64,000 nucleotides of DNA from Mediterraneibacter glycyrrhizinilyticus (GTDB taxonomy: Bacteria > Bacillota > Clostridia > Lachnospirales > Lachnospiraceae), in contig NZ_JACJLR010000016.1 of assembly GCF_016902345.1 (NCBI RefSeq), forward strand, positions 1 through 64,000, in the 5' to 3' direction. Positions within the stretch are counted from its first letter, which is position 1; each line of letters begins with the position of its first letter. This document shows, one piece after another, positions 24,728-33,649 of the stretch. The position numbers and the translations under genes are program-made. The notes under the pieces were generated by a model. It had not been told where the DNA came from. It made no database searches and saw only the letters and a list, made by a program, of their open reading frames with translations.

Positions 24728-24768
24728 GGTGCCGTGTACTTTTGAAAAAGTGCCTGGCACCTTTTATA
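24728..24768. repeat. GTGCC palindromic repeat, copy 1 (birA terminator)
   Basis: GGTGCC (24728-24733) and GGCACC (24756-24761) bound a hairpin whose inner arms are ACTTTT/AAAAGT. On the minus strand it follows the birA stop and probably terminates that transcript. It belongs to a four-copy family in this window. Confidence 0.75.
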
Positions 24769-24785
24769 TACCATTTTCTGAAAAT

Positions 24786-25766
24786 TCAGACATATCCATA
24801 TACACCGCGGACAGATACTTCCCCTGCATACACTTTTTCTTCCGCGCCGTCTTCACGGCGGACGAGCAGTTCTCCGTCCCTGTCAATGCCCAGGGCATAT
24901 GCCTTATACGGTTCTTTTGCCCCGATCACCAGCACCTCTCTGCCGATGTTTACCAGCATCCGGCTGTATTTTTCAGCCAGCCCGGACATATCCCCGGTTT
25001 GGAGAAAGATCTCATAATTCTCCTCAAACCGTTTCATGACCGCCGCGATCAGAGGAGCCCGTTTTACTTTGTGTCCCGTCTCGATCCGGAGGGAAGTGGC
25101 GGTCTCCCGGATATTTTCAGGAAATCCCGTCATATTTACGTTGATGCCGACTCCGATGACTACATGATCGATATAATCGACCTGGCTGCTCATCTCAGTC
25201 AGGATTCCCACCAGCTTCTTTCCGTTTATGATCACATCATTCGGCCATTTGATCTGGACTTTCACATCCTCACAGTCCATGATCCCTTCCGCCACGCTAC
25301 ACGCCATCACAAGCGTCAGAGCAGGAGCGGTCCCGGGCAAAAGATCCGGACGCAGAAGAAGCGACATATAAATGCTCGATCCGGCAGGAGACTCCCAGAT
25401 ACGTCCCCGGCGCCCTCTGCCTGCAGTCTGCATATCCGCCACAGCGAGAGTCCCATGGGGCGCCCCCTCATCTCCGAGCTGCCTGATCCGCAGATTTGTG
25501 GAATCCGTTTCCGGGTAGTAGAATACATTTCTCCCGGCCCACTCTGTCCGCATCCGGCTCTCCAGTTCTTCTCTGGTCATCACATCCGGAATATCCACGA
25601 TCCGGTAGCCCCTGTTCCTGACCGCCTCGATCTGATACCCCTCGTCCTGCAGCTGCCTTATCACTTTCCACACCGCGGTACGTGATACATCAAGCCGCTC
25701 GCATATCTGCTGCCCGGAAATATAATCTTCTGTTTCCCTGAGCATTTTCAAGATTTCAGTTTTCAC
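24786..25766 (-). CDS. birA: biotin-[acetyl-CoA-carboxylase] ligase / biotin operon repressor
   Basis: The 326-residue protein joins biotin to biotin-dependent carboxylases via biotinyl-AMP. Residues 1-60 form a winged helix (YISGQQICERLDVSRTAVWKVI), so it is the bifunctional repressor type. The ligase core has QTAGRGRRGRIWESPAGSSIY and KWPNDVIINGKKLVGILTE, and an SH3-like C-terminal domain (GREVLVIGA). No clear biotin operator was recognised nearby. Confidence 0.95.
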   Translation of the reverse strand: MKTEILKMLRETEDYISGQQICERLDVSRTAVWKVIRQLQDEGYQIEAVRNRGYRIVDIPDVMTREELESRMRTEWAGRNVFYYPETDSTNLRIRQLGDEGAPHGTLAVADMQTAGRGRRGRIWESPAGSSIYMSLLLRPDLLPGTAPALTLVMACSVAEGIMDCEDVKVQIKWPNDVIINGKKLVGILTEMSSQVDYIDHVVIGVGINVNMTGFPENIRETATSLRIETGHKVKRAPLIAAVMKRFEENYEIFLQTGDMSGLAEKYSRMLVNIGREVLVIGAKEPYKAYALGIDRDGELLVRREDGAEEKVYAGEVSVRGVYGYV

Positions 25767-25801
25767 ATCTTCCTCCAGGTAATTATCTGAAAATTCACCC
25801 T

Positions 25802-25844
25802 AAAAGGTGCCGTGTACTTTTGAAAAAGTACCTGGCACCTTTTA
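25802..25844. repeat. GTGCC palindromic repeat, copy 2 (argF terminator)
   Basis: AAAAGGTGCC (25802-25811) and GGCACCTTTTA (25834-25844) bound the hairpin, which lies about 20 nt past the argF stop. The minus-strand 3' arm ends in TTTT, as in an intrinsic terminator. Confidence 0.8.
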
Positions 25845-25863
25845 TAGTAAATTTTCAGAATAT

Positions 25864-26856
25864 TCAGGATTCCTCTAATGTTGCCATCATCACCGCTTTG
25901 ATCGTATGCATCCTGTTCTCCGCCTCATCAAAGACTTTGGACTGTGGCGACTCGAACACCTCATCCGTAACCTCCATATCTGTGATCCCAAACCGTTCGC
26001 CCATCTCTTTTCCGATCTTCGTCTTCAGGTCGTGGAATGCCGGCAGGCAGTGCAGGAAGATCGCGGTCTCCTTGGCATTTGCCATGACTTCTTTTGTCAC
26101 TTTATAAGGTGAGAGTTCCTTGATCCGCTTCTCCCAGACCTCGTCCGGTTCTCCCATGGAAACCCACACATCGGTGTAAATGATGTCCGCGTCTTTTGTG
26201 CCCTCTTTCACATCCTCTGTCAGTGTGATCGTTGCACCGGACTGTGCCGCATATCCCCGGCAGGTCTCCACAAGCTCTTCATTCGGAAAATATTCTTTCG
26301 TTGTGCACGCCACAAAATCCAGTCCCAGCTTGGAACATGCGACCATCAGAGAATTTCCCATATTGTAACGGGCGTCTCCCATATATACCAGTTTCAGCCC
26401 TTTGAGCGTCCCGAAGTTCTCCCGGATCGTCAGCATATCCGCCAGCATCTGGGTGGGATGGTATTCATTCGTCAGCCCGTTCCAGACCGGCACGCCCGCA
26501 TGCTTTGCCAGCTCTTCCACAATATCCTGACCAAACCCGCGGTACTCGATCCCGTCATACATCCTTCCCAGAACCCGGGCGGTGTCCTCGATACTCTCTT
26601 TCTTTCCCATCTGAGATCCTGTCGGTCCGAGATAGGTCGATCCCATTCCCATATCATGGGCTGCCACCTCAAATGCACAGCGCGTCCGGGTGCTGTCCTT
26701 CTCAAAGATCAGAGCGACATTCTTTCCCTTGTAGTGATCCACCGGTATCCCCTTCTTCTTCTTTTCCTTCACCTCTGCCGAGAGGTCGATAAGATAAGTA
26801 ATCTCCTCCGGTGTAAAATCCTTCAGCGTCAAAAAATTCCTTCCTTTTAAATTCAT
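25864..26856 (-). CDS. argF: ornithine carbamoyltransferase
   Basis: The 330-residue enzyme makes citrulline from ornithine and carbamoyl phosphate in arginine synthesis, or works in reverse in the deiminase pathway. The carbamoyl phosphate motif [16 protein letters not shown], the ornithine loop HCLPAFHD with its Cys and the [14 protein letters not shown] region are all present. Two ARG-box-like sites overlap its promoter, which suggests ArgR repression and so the biosynthetic role. It is monocistronic, ended by a GTGCC repeat. Confidence 0.95.
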   Translation of the reverse strand: MNLKGRNFLTLKDFTPEEITYLIDLSAEVKEKKKKGIPVDHYKGKNVALIFEKDSTRTRCAFEVAAHDMGMGSTYLGPTGSQMGKKESIEDTARVLGRMYDGIEYRGFGQDIVEELAKHAGVPVWNGLTNEYHPTQMLADMLTIRENFGTLKGLKLVYMGDARYNMGNSLMVACSKLGLDFVACTTKEYFPNEELVETCRGYAAQSGATITLTEDVKEGTKDADIIYTDVWVSMGEPDEVWEKRIKELSPYKVTKEVMANAKETAIFLHCLPAFHDLKTKIGKEMGERFGITDMEVTDEVFESPQSKVFDEAENRMHTIKAVMMATLEES

Positions 26857-26960
26857 GGCTATCTTCCTTTCTGTATCTGCTGTTCAAGACTCGCTTGCAT
26901 TGTTTCCATTATCACGGACAGGCAGAGCCCCTTTGGGCACGCCGCTGTCTGACTCTGTTA

Positions 26961-27010
26961 GTATACTACACATTTGCATAAAAATGCAATAGTTATGCAT
27001 AAATATTAAT
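26961..27010 (-). promoter_or_regulatory. argF promoter with tandem ARG boxes
   Basis: TTTGCATAAAAATGCAA (26974-26990) and ATGCATAAATATTAA (26996-27010) fit the ArgR/AhrC operator pattern. The first overlaps the -35 TTGCAT (26985-26990) of a promoter with -10 TATACT (26961-26966) and an 18-bp spacer. The second overlaps the end of the RNA methyltransferase gene. Confidence 0.7.
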
Positions 27011-27806
27011 TTCTTTTCTGTCTCGATACTTCATACATCAGGATGGACGCTGCAACCGCCGCGTTCAGCGACTCTGCTTTTCCCGCCATCGGGATCTTGA
27101 TCCGGCAGTCTGCACATTCTGCCACAGACTCACGGAGACCGTTCCCTTCATTTCCGATCAGAAACGCCGTGCCTCCAACATAATTTTCCTGATCATAAAA
27201 CTTCTCCCCCGCCAGGTGCGCCGCATATGTGCGGATCCCCGCGCTTTTCAGCTCTTTTATCGCTGCAGTCAGGTCCTCTGCACAGAGAAAGGGCATCCGA
27301 AGCAGCGCCCCCATTGTGGAGCGCACCACCTTTGGATTATAGATATCCACGCAGTCGCTGCTCATCAGAATCCCGGTAGCTCCCGCTGCCTCCGCGGTCC
27401 GGAAAATAGTGCCCATATTCCCCGGATCCTGAAGGTTATCCAGGACAGCCACCAGAGCACTCCCCGGATCATTTCCAAGAATATCCTGCATACCGTATTC
27501 ACGCCTTCTGACCACGGCAAGGATCCCCTGCGGCGTCTTCGTATCTGAGACATAAGAGAACACGGTATCTGAAAGGATCTCTGTCCTGCATCCTCTCAGG
27601 CCCGGGATCTCTTCCATATATCTCTTTGCACGGCTGTCCGACAAATACACTTTTTCCATATGACTTTTCCACGTTTCATCCGCGACCAGTTCCCCCGTCA
27701 TCCTTGGTCCTTCCACGAGAAACACTCCCGCCTCTTCCCTGGCCCGGCTCTTTTTCATCAGACGCGCCAGTTCCTTTACCTGGGCATTCCCTGTACTTGT
27801 GATCAT
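27006..27806 (-). CDS. TrmH/SpoU family RNA 2'-O-methyltransferase
   Basis: The 266-residue protein is a SPOUT methyltransferase, with an N-terminal substrate-binding domain (FLVEGPRMTGEL) and the knotted C-terminal domain (LDNLQDPGNMGTIFRTAEA, FLIGNEGNGL, IPMAGKAESLNAAVAASI). It resembles 23S rRNA guanosine-2'-O-methyltransferases (RlmB/TsnR-like); the exact target is not certain. Its ATG overlaps the trkA stop (TAATG), so it is translated with the potassium uptake genes. Confidence 0.92.
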   Translation of the reverse strand: MITSTGNAQVKELARLMKKSRAREEAGVFLVEGPRMTGELVADETWKSHMEKVYLSDSRAKRYMEEIPGLRGCRTEILSDTVFSYVSDTKTPQGILAVVRRREYGMQDILGNDPGSALVAVLDNLQDPGNMGTIFRTAEAAGATGILMSSDCVDIYNPKVVRSTMGALLRMPFLCAEDLTAAIKELKSAGIRTYAAHLAGEKFYDQENYVGGTAFLIGNEGNGLRESVAECADCRIKIPMAGKAESLNAAVAASILMYEVSRQKRN

Positions 27807-28465
27807 TATTTATTCCCTTTCTCGTCAAACTTCTCAAGGACGTCATTGGCACCGATCAGGATCAGGATCCCGTCCGCCGGGAGAGGTTTCTGAGGATCAA
27901 AAGTCACATCCACCTCGCCGTCCAGTATGATCCCGACCACATTGATGCCGAACCGCTCCCTCACTTTCAGTTCTGCCAGGCATCTTCCGATCCAGTTCTG
28001 CGGCACTGCAGCCTCCACAAGACTGTAATCATCCGACAGCTCGATCCAGTCCGTAAATTCCCTTGCCACAAGGTTCTTCGCCACGCGGCTCCCCATCTCG
28101 ATCTCGGGATAGACCACCGCGTCCGCGCCCACTTTCTTCAGGATCGTCCCCTGCAGAGTATCCTTCGCCTTTGCCAGGACTTTCGGGATCCCCATCTCCT
28201 TACATAGCATCGTCGCAAGGATGCTCGCCTCGAAATTCTCGGACACCGCCACAACAACTCCGTCCAGGTTTCTCCCTCCCAGAGCCTGCAGCGCCTCCGG
28301 ATCCGAGATATCCGCCTTCACCGCATAAGATACCTGCTCTGAGATCTCCTGGATCTTTTCAAAAGAATCGTCCACCACCAGAACATCGCATCCCATTTTC
28401 TCCAGGGTCATGGCCACGCTCCATCCGAAACTTCCAAGCCCCAGCACCGCAAACTGTTTATTCAT
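27806..28465 (-). CDS. Trk/Ktr potassium uptake regulatory subunit
   Basis: The 219-residue cytoplasmic RCK protein has an N-terminal Rossmann fold (FAVLGLGSFGWSVAM, VLVVDDS) and a C-terminal RCK_C domain (LAELKVRERFGINVVGII). It gates the membrane subunit encoded 12 nt upstream in response to nucleotides. It matches KtrA/TrkA single-RCK proteins. Confidence 0.93.
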   Translation of the reverse strand: MNKQFAVLGLGSFGWSVAMTLEKMGCDVLVVDDSFEKIQEISEQVSYAVKADISDPEALQALGGRNLDGVVVAVSENFEASILATMLCKEMGIPKVLAKAKDTLQGTILKKVGADAVVYPEIEMGSRVAKNLVAREFTDWIELSDDYSLVEAAVPQNWIGRCLAELKVRERFGINVVGIILDGEVDVTFDPQKPLPADGILILIGANDVLEKFDEKGNK

Positions 28466-28477
28466 TCTTACCTCTCC

Positions 28478-29863
28478 TTATCCAAGCATGATCTTCTTTT
28501 CCGGCAGTTCCCTGAACTGCGCGCTCTTATCCGCCTTCCCTGCAAACACAAGGGCCATCGTCACCGGTCCGATCCTTCCCACATACATCATGCTCATCAG
28601 CACCACATGACTGGCCGTGGTAAGCTGCGGCGTAAGATCCGCAGTAAGCCCCACCGTCCCGATCGCCGACGATGCCTCATACATCAGATCGATAAAATCT
28701 TTCCCAGGCTCAAACACTGAAAGCGCTGTAACTCCTGCAAGCCAGAACAAAAATGTAAGCAGCATGATTGTGATCCCCGATCTTACCACTCCGTTTTCAA
28801 GCTTCCTGCCGAAACATTCCGTGTCCCTCCTGCCTCTCAGGACAGATGCCGCTGTCAGCAGCAGCATTGCCGCCGTAGTAGTCTTGATCCCGCCTGCGGT
28901 TCCCGCCGGAGAGCCGCCGATGAACATGAGGATGCACCCCAGCATCTTCGAACTGTCCGTCAGCCCGGACTGTGGCACAGAGGCGTATCCCGCCGTACGG
29001 GTCGTCACTGACTGAAACGCCGATGCCATCGCCTTCTCCGGCACGCTTAAGCCTCCTATCGTATCCGGGTTATTGAATTCCAGGACAAAAAATCCCAGCG
29101 CTCCCGCAAGGATCAGAAACGCCGTCATGGTCAGTACGATCTTGCTCTGGAGTCCCAGCCTCGTCAGGAACCTTCGTCTTGGCACCTTTTTTGCTCCTTC
29201 CTGCCTTACTGTCGTGATCACATCGTACCAGACCGGAAATCCCAGTCCTCCCATCACAATAAGAAACATGGTCGTAAAATTCACCAGCGGCGAATCAACA
29301 TATCTGATAAAACTATCGTTTCCGATAATATCGATTCCGGCGTTGCAGAACGCCGACACCGAATGGAACACTCCGTACCATATCCCCCGCGCCGCGCCGA
29401 ATTCCGGCACAAACTTTATCGCGAACAGGACCGCTCCGATCCCTTCCACAAGGAACGTCCCTTTCAGGATCCGGATCACAAACCGCACCATCCCGGACAA
29501 TGTATCCAGGCCATAAGCCTGCTGGATCATGATCCTCCCTTTCATCGTGATGCGCTTCCTCAGCAGGAGAAAAAACGCCGCCGTGCACGCGATCACTCCC
29601 AGTCCTCCGATCTGGATCAGGACCAGCACCACGATCTTGCCGAGCAATGTAAACTGCTCCGCCGGCACAACCGTCACAAGCCCGGTCACGCACACCGAAG
29701 TCACGGAGGTGAAAAGTGCATCTATAAATGCGATCGGCTTCTGATTGCATACCGGAAGCCAGAGTATAAGCCCTCCCAGAAAGATCACGCCAAAGAATCC
29801 CAGAGCGATGATCTGCATCGTACTGAGCCTGACTTTTCTCGGACTCTTTTTCTTTTCTTTCAT
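28478..29863 (-). CDS. TrkH/KtrB family potassium transporter
   Basis: The 461-residue membrane protein has the four M1-P-M2 repeats of the superfamily of K+ transporters. Selectivity-filter glycines are visible in TSVCVTGLVTV, CNAGIDIIGN, TRTAGYASVP and IGTVGLTADL. It is the pore partner of the RCK protein downstream (KtrAB/TrkAH type). A promoter with TTTACC and TAAGAT lies at 29914-29942. Confidence 0.94.
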   Translation of the reverse strand: MKEKKKSPRKVRLSTMQIIALGFFGVIFLGGLILWLPVCNQKPIAFIDALFTSVTSVCVTGLVTVVPAEQFTLLGKIVVLVLIQIGGLGVIACTAAFFLLLRKRITMKGRIMIQQAYGLDTLSGMVRFVIRILKGTFLVEGIGAVLFAIKFVPEFGAARGIWYGVFHSVSAFCNAGIDIIGNDSFIRYVDSPLVNFTTMFLIVMGGLGFPVWYDVITTVRQEGAKKVPRRRFLTRLGLQSKIVLTMTAFLILAGALGFFVLEFNNPDTIGGLSVPEKAMASAFQSVTTRTAGYASVPQSGLTDSSKMLGCILMFIGGSPAGTAGGIKTTTAAMLLLTAASVLRGRRDTECFGRKLENGVVRSGITIMLLTFLFWLAGVTALSVFEPGKDFIDLMYEASSAIGTVGLTADLTPQLTTASHVVLMSMMYVGRIGPVTMALVFAGKADKSAQFRELPEKKIMLG

Positions 29864-29913
29864 GTTCCGCCTCTCCTGTTTTACTTTCTGTCAAAATACC
29901 GGCTATCTGTTTT

Positions 29914-29942
29914 ATCTTATCACAAGATATACGAATGGTAAA
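29914..29942 (-). promoter_or_regulatory. promoter of the potassium uptake operon
   Basis: On the minus strand TTTACC (29937-29942) and TAAGAT (29914-29919) are separated by 17 bp, about 50 nt before the trkH-like start. Confidence 0.6.
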
Positions 29943-30018
29943 GCGAACACGACCGCAAAAGGAACAGTCCTTGTAAGGGGCCGGTTCACTTTCCAGGAGA
30001 ACCGGTCCAGATGCAGAA

Positions 30019-30084
30019 AGGTCAGGTCCGGATGAACACCTTTTTCAGAAAATCCTGAATACAGTCCACATCCGTGCCTGACCT
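30019..30084 (-). terminator. putative terminator of the GH42 gene
   Basis: AGGTCAGG/CCTGACCT (30019-30026, 30077-30084) plus CGGATG/CATCCG (30029-30034, 30069-30074) form a long stem shortly after the stop codon. The T run is short, so efficiency is uncertain. Confidence 0.5.
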
Positions 30085-30098
30085 CTTTTATCCTTTTC

Positions 30099-32111
30099 TC
30101 ACTGCAGCATGATACATTCAAATGCATCTAACTGCAGTTCACCTTCATATTTCTTTCCACTCTCCGCATCTGTCCAGCTTCCGATCCCCCGGATCGTGAC
30201 CGGTTCATTCCGGAAGTTCATCACAAAGACGATCCGTTTCCCGTCGTTTCCGATACGTTCCGTCACTGTGACTCCGTAAGGCAGTTCAGTTCCCAGCGTA
30301 TTCCCGATCCCTGCTTCTTTCAGCCGGTCTGCATAAAATACTCTGAGAAAATCTTCCCCGGCCGCCGCGGCAAGATACCAGGCTTTCCCTTTTCCAAAGG
30401 AGTGGGCTGTCACCACCGGCTCACCTTTCACATAGTCTTCTGAATAAACAGACAGCACTTCCGTCTCTTCTCCTGCATGGATCAGTTCCCGCAGGTTCCC
30501 CGCCGCATATTCCTTTCCGCCATAGCAGAATGAATTTGTAAATTCATCAGACGGCGCGTCGATCTCCTCCTGCTCGATCCCCAGCACATCCGCGAGCGGG
30601 TGATGGCCGGTAAAGCACAGATCCGTCTCATCTGCGATCCCGCTGAAGTATGTGGTCACATAGGTTCCGCCCTTCTCCACAAACTCCCTGACCTTTTCCG
30701 CGTATCCCTGCTTATACATATAATTCAAGGGTGCTGCCACAAGGGAGTAGCCCTCCAGGCTGTCGTCCATGGTCACAAAATCCATATCGATTCCCGCCTC
30801 CCAGAACGCCTGGTAGTGATCCAGAATACAGTCGATATAGCTGATGTCCTGCCTCGGCCCCGAGACATCCTCCAGAGTCCACCAGTTCTCCCAGTCAAAG
30901 ATCATCGCCGCCTTCGGCCGGTTCACTGTTCCGTCGATCAGTCCTGATACAGCCTCCAGCCGCTCTCCAAGTTCTGCCACCTGGCGGAATGTCCGCGTAT
31001 TGCTGCCGTTCTTGTGTCCGACCACAGCTCCATGGAACTGCTCGAAAGCGCCGCGGCCTTTGCGCCACTGAAAATACTGGACCGAGTCAGAGCCGTGGGC
31101 GATCGCCTGCATGGATGAAAGCATATGCATCCCCGGCCGCTTTACCGGGTTAAATCCCCGCCAGCTGACCGCAGACGGCGTACTCTCCATCAGCAGGAAC
31201 GGCTGTTTTTTCAGGGACCTCATGATATTGTGGTTTGCCGCCGCGCGGACCGCCGCCTGGACCTCATCCTTCGTCTTATGCCAGAACGGATAATTATCCC
31301 AGGAAATGATGTCCAGACCTTCTCTCATCTTTCCATAATCAAGCCCTCTAAAGAAATACATAAAGTTCGTAGTCACCGGAAGATCAGAATGTTCATGCAC
31401 AGCCTCGATCTCACACCTGGTGAAGTCACTCATCTGGTGCGTCACAAAACGTTTCCAGTCAACTGTCAGAGCCGTTGTTGTCGTCTCGCCGTGGGGCGCC
31501 GGGCTGTGGATCTGGCTCCAGTCCGAATAGGTATGGCTCCAGAACGAATTCCAGTATGCATGATTAAAATTGTCCAGCGTGCCATACTTCTCCTTCAGCC
31601 AGTTTCTGAACGCCTCCTGGCAAAGTTCACAGTGGCAGGAAGAATCGGCAAAGTTTCCTCCCAGCTCATTGGACAGATGCCAGAGGATCACATTGTCTTT
31701 TTTCCCGAAACGTTCCGACAAGGCACTGTCGATCCTGTAAATCTTCTCCCTCATCACCGGAGATGTATAGCAGAAATTGTGTCTTTTCCCCGAAAGATTC
31801 CGTTTCCCATCTGCCTGCACCTGCATCGTTTCCGGATATTTCTGGGTCAGCCAGTGGGGCATTGCTCCGGAAGGCGTCGCCAGGACCACCTGTATCCCCT
31901 CTCTGCCGAGCCGGTCGATGATCTGTTCAAGCCAGTCAAAATCGTACTTTCCTTCTTCCGGCTCCAGCCGTGCCCAGGAAAATATCCCCAGGCTCATGCA
32001 GTTGACATTGGCTTCTTTCATCAGTCTGATATCTTCCTCCAGGATCTCAGGGCAGTCCAGCCACTGATCCGGATTGTAGTCTCCTCCGTGTAAAATGTGT
32101 CCTCCAAGCAT
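30099..32111 (-). CDS. GH42 beta-galactosidase
   Basis: The 670-residue cytoplasmic enzyme (no signal peptide) hydrolyses terminal beta-galactosides. Catalytic residues are E149 (acid/base, WHLSNELGG) and E309 (nucleophile, LLMESTPS). The zinc-site cysteines of the family are present (C114, C159, C161, C164). A TIM barrel, a trimerisation domain and a C-terminal beta domain follow in order. It is monocistronic, with a LacI regulator gene upstream and TTGCGC repeats in its promoter. The substrate may be plant galactan or host/milk galactosides. No dedicated sugar transporter is in the window. Confidence 0.94.
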   Translation of the reverse strand: MLGGHILHGGDYNPDQWLDCPEILEEDIRLMKEANVNCMSLGIFSWARLEPEEGKYDFDWLEQIIDRLGREGIQVVLATPSGAMPHWLTQKYPETMQVQADGKRNLSGKRHNFCYTSPVMREKIYRIDSALSERFGKKDNVILWHLSNELGGNFADSSCHCELCQEAFRNWLKEKYGTLDNFNHAYWNSFWSHTYSDWSQIHSPAPHGETTTTALTVDWKRFVTHQMSDFTRCEIEAVHEHSDLPVTTNFMYFFRGLDYGKMREGLDIISWDNYPFWHKTKDEVQAAVRAAANHNIMRSLKKQPFLLMESTPSAVSWRGFNPVKRPGMHMLSSMQAIAHGSDSVQYFQWRKGRGAFEQFHGAVVGHKNGSNTRTFRQVAELGERLEAVSGLIDGTVNRPKAAMIFDWENWWTLEDVSGPRQDISYIDCILDHYQAFWEAGIDMDFVTMDDSLEGYSLVAAPLNYMYKQGYAEKVREFVEKGGTYVTTYFSGIADETDLCFTGHHPLADVLGIEQEEIDAPSDEFTNSFCYGGKEYAAGNLRELIHAGEETEVLSVYSEDYVKGEPVVTAHSFGKGKAWYLAAAAGEDFLRVFYADRLKEAGIGNTLGTELPYGVTVTERIGNDGKRIVFVMNFRNEPVTIRGIGSWTDAESGKKYEGELQLDAFECIMLQ

Positions 32112-32166
32112 AAGTCTACCTCCTGTTTGATGTAATGCGGTTTTCCCTTCCTAAATCAGCATCTCT

Positions 32167-32200
32167 TTGCGCAATTTCCACTTATTTGCGCTATATTATA
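32167..32200 (-). promoter_or_regulatory. GH42 promoter with TTGCGC inverted repeats
   Basis: On the minus strand a TATAAT (32195-32200) is followed by GCGCAA and TTGCGC in inverted orientation (sites 32167-32174 and 32186-32193). A third TTGCGCAA is at 32303-32310. CG-centred palindromes are typical LacI-family operators, so the upstream LacI protein probably blocks this promoter. Confidence 0.6.
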
Positions 32201-32251
32201 ACTTCTACCGGAATTATATCATCCGTTTTTCCCCTTTTCAATAGATATTTT

Positions 32252-32267
32252 CGCCAATCAGCTGGCG
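32252..32267. other. short palindrome downstream of the LacI gene
   Basis: CGCCA (32252-32256) and TGGCG (32263-32267) form a small hairpin followed on the plus strand by TATTTTTT. It is about 100 nt after the LacI stop; it may be a weak terminator or an operator. Confidence 0.4.
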
Positions 32268-32368
32268 TATTTTTTGTACATATAGCCAATTCACAGCTAT
32301 TCTTGCGCAAATTTGTTCTTTGTCTTATTTTTTCCTTTCCTCATCCATCCTTTTTCTCGTCACGTCTC

Positions 32369-33385
32369 TCATTTTGTAGAATCCTTCAGGAGCACCTCAT
32401 GATCCAGAATGGTTTTCATGGGGACCCTCCTGCCCCCGATCAGATCGAGCAGAAGCCTGCATGCCGTCCGGCCGCTTTCCATCACATCAAAATCCAGCGT
32501 AGTGATGGACAACGGATAATTCTCCAGCATCTTGCTGTTATAACAGGACGCCACCTTCACATCTTCGGGCACTCTTTTCCCACGGCTCCGAAGCGTTTTC
32601 AATACATTGCCGCACACTGAATCATCCTGGCAGAGAATGCAGTCTGCGCCCCTCTGGAGAAAGTGCTCCACTTTTCTCTCCATTTCCGATACGGTAAGCT
32701 CATCCCGGCTCACGATCCCGCTGTCAACGCTGACCCCTGCATCTTCATGGGCCTGTATATATCCTGCATACCGCTCTTCATTGACCACTTTCCCTTCCGC
32801 ACTCCCCAGATAAGCGATCCGTCTCATCCCTCTGGCAAGCAGGATCGCAGTCAGATCCCGGCATCCTCCTCTGTTGTCATGATCCACCTGCACCACGTCA
32901 TCATCGTCGAGAGAACCGATGGCCACAAAGGGGATCTTCTGATCTTTCAGATATGCCGCAAACGGATCTATCCTGTACGTCTGCGCCAGTATCACCCCGT
33001 CCACTTTTCCGGCACCGACTACTCTCCTCAGCTGGGAAAGATCCTGTATCCCAGCTGTGATGATCAGTGTATCGCAGGCATTCGCCTGTGCCATCTCATT
33101 CACTCCCGACATACAGGTATAGAAAAAGGGCTGATCTACAAGCTCCTTTGCCTCGGGAAGCACAATGGCGATCGTTCCGGTGCCCGGATTTCCGTTTTTC
33201 ATCTTTCGTTCCGTATTCGGCCGAAATCCGTGATCCCTGGCATACTCGACCACTCTCTGCCGGGTTTCTTCTCCGATCCGCCCCTTTCCTGACAGGGCGC
33301 GGGAAACCGTAGTGGCAGAGACCCCCAATGCCTCTGCCACCTCATTGATCGTTATTTTTCCGCTGTTTCTGCGTCTATCAGACAT
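32369..33385 (-). CDS. LacI family transcriptional regulator
   Basis: The 338-residue regulator has the LacI helix-turn-helix and hinge (ITINEVAEALGVSATTVSRALSGKGRIG) and a periplasmic-binding-like sensor domain. ATG 33385 is preferred over a GTG at 33394 because AGGAG is at the right distance. It sits directly upstream of the GH42 gene in the same direction and probably controls it in response to a galactoside-derived sugar. Confidence 0.93.
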   Translation of the reverse strand: MSDRRRNSGKITINEVAEALGVSATTVSRALSGKGRIGEETRQRVVEYARDHGFRPNTERKMKNGNPGTGTIAIVLPEAKELVDQPFFYTCMSGVNEMAQANACDTLIITAGIQDLSQLRRVVGAGKVDGVILAQTYRIDPFAAYLKDQKIPFVAIGSLDDDDVVQVDHDNRGGCRDLTAILLARGMRRIAYLGSAEGKVVNEERYAGYIQAHEDAGVSVDSGIVSRDELTVSEMERKVEHFLQRGADCILCQDDSVCGNVLKTLRSRGKRVPEDVKVASCYNSKMLENYPLSITTLDFDVMESGRTACRLLLDLIGGRRVPMKTILDHEVLLKDSTK

Positions 33386-33560
33386 GGCATACACTCTCCT
33401 GTTTTACTCTGAGTTAAGTATGCCCTATCCTTCTTCCAGTGTCAATCATCTCTCGAAAATTCATCCCTTCCTTTGTCCCCATTATACCTCTGTTTTCTTC
33501 CGGGATTGCAAGCAGTCGCCAAGGTCTCGGAAAACCCTGACTTCGGCTCGTCGCCGTTAC

Positions 33561-33605
33561 AAAAAAAGCGCCGCGGCAGCATCCTTTCGAATGCCCCGCG
33601 GCGCT
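33561..33605 (-). terminator. terminator of the glutamine synthetase gene
   Basis: AGCGCCGCGG (33567-33576) and CCGCGGCGCT (33596-33605) form a strong 10-bp stem followed on the minus strand by seven T. Confidence 0.92.
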
Positions 33606-33649
33606 CTCTATGTATTCAGATTTCTATATGAGTACAGCCCCTCTTCTGA

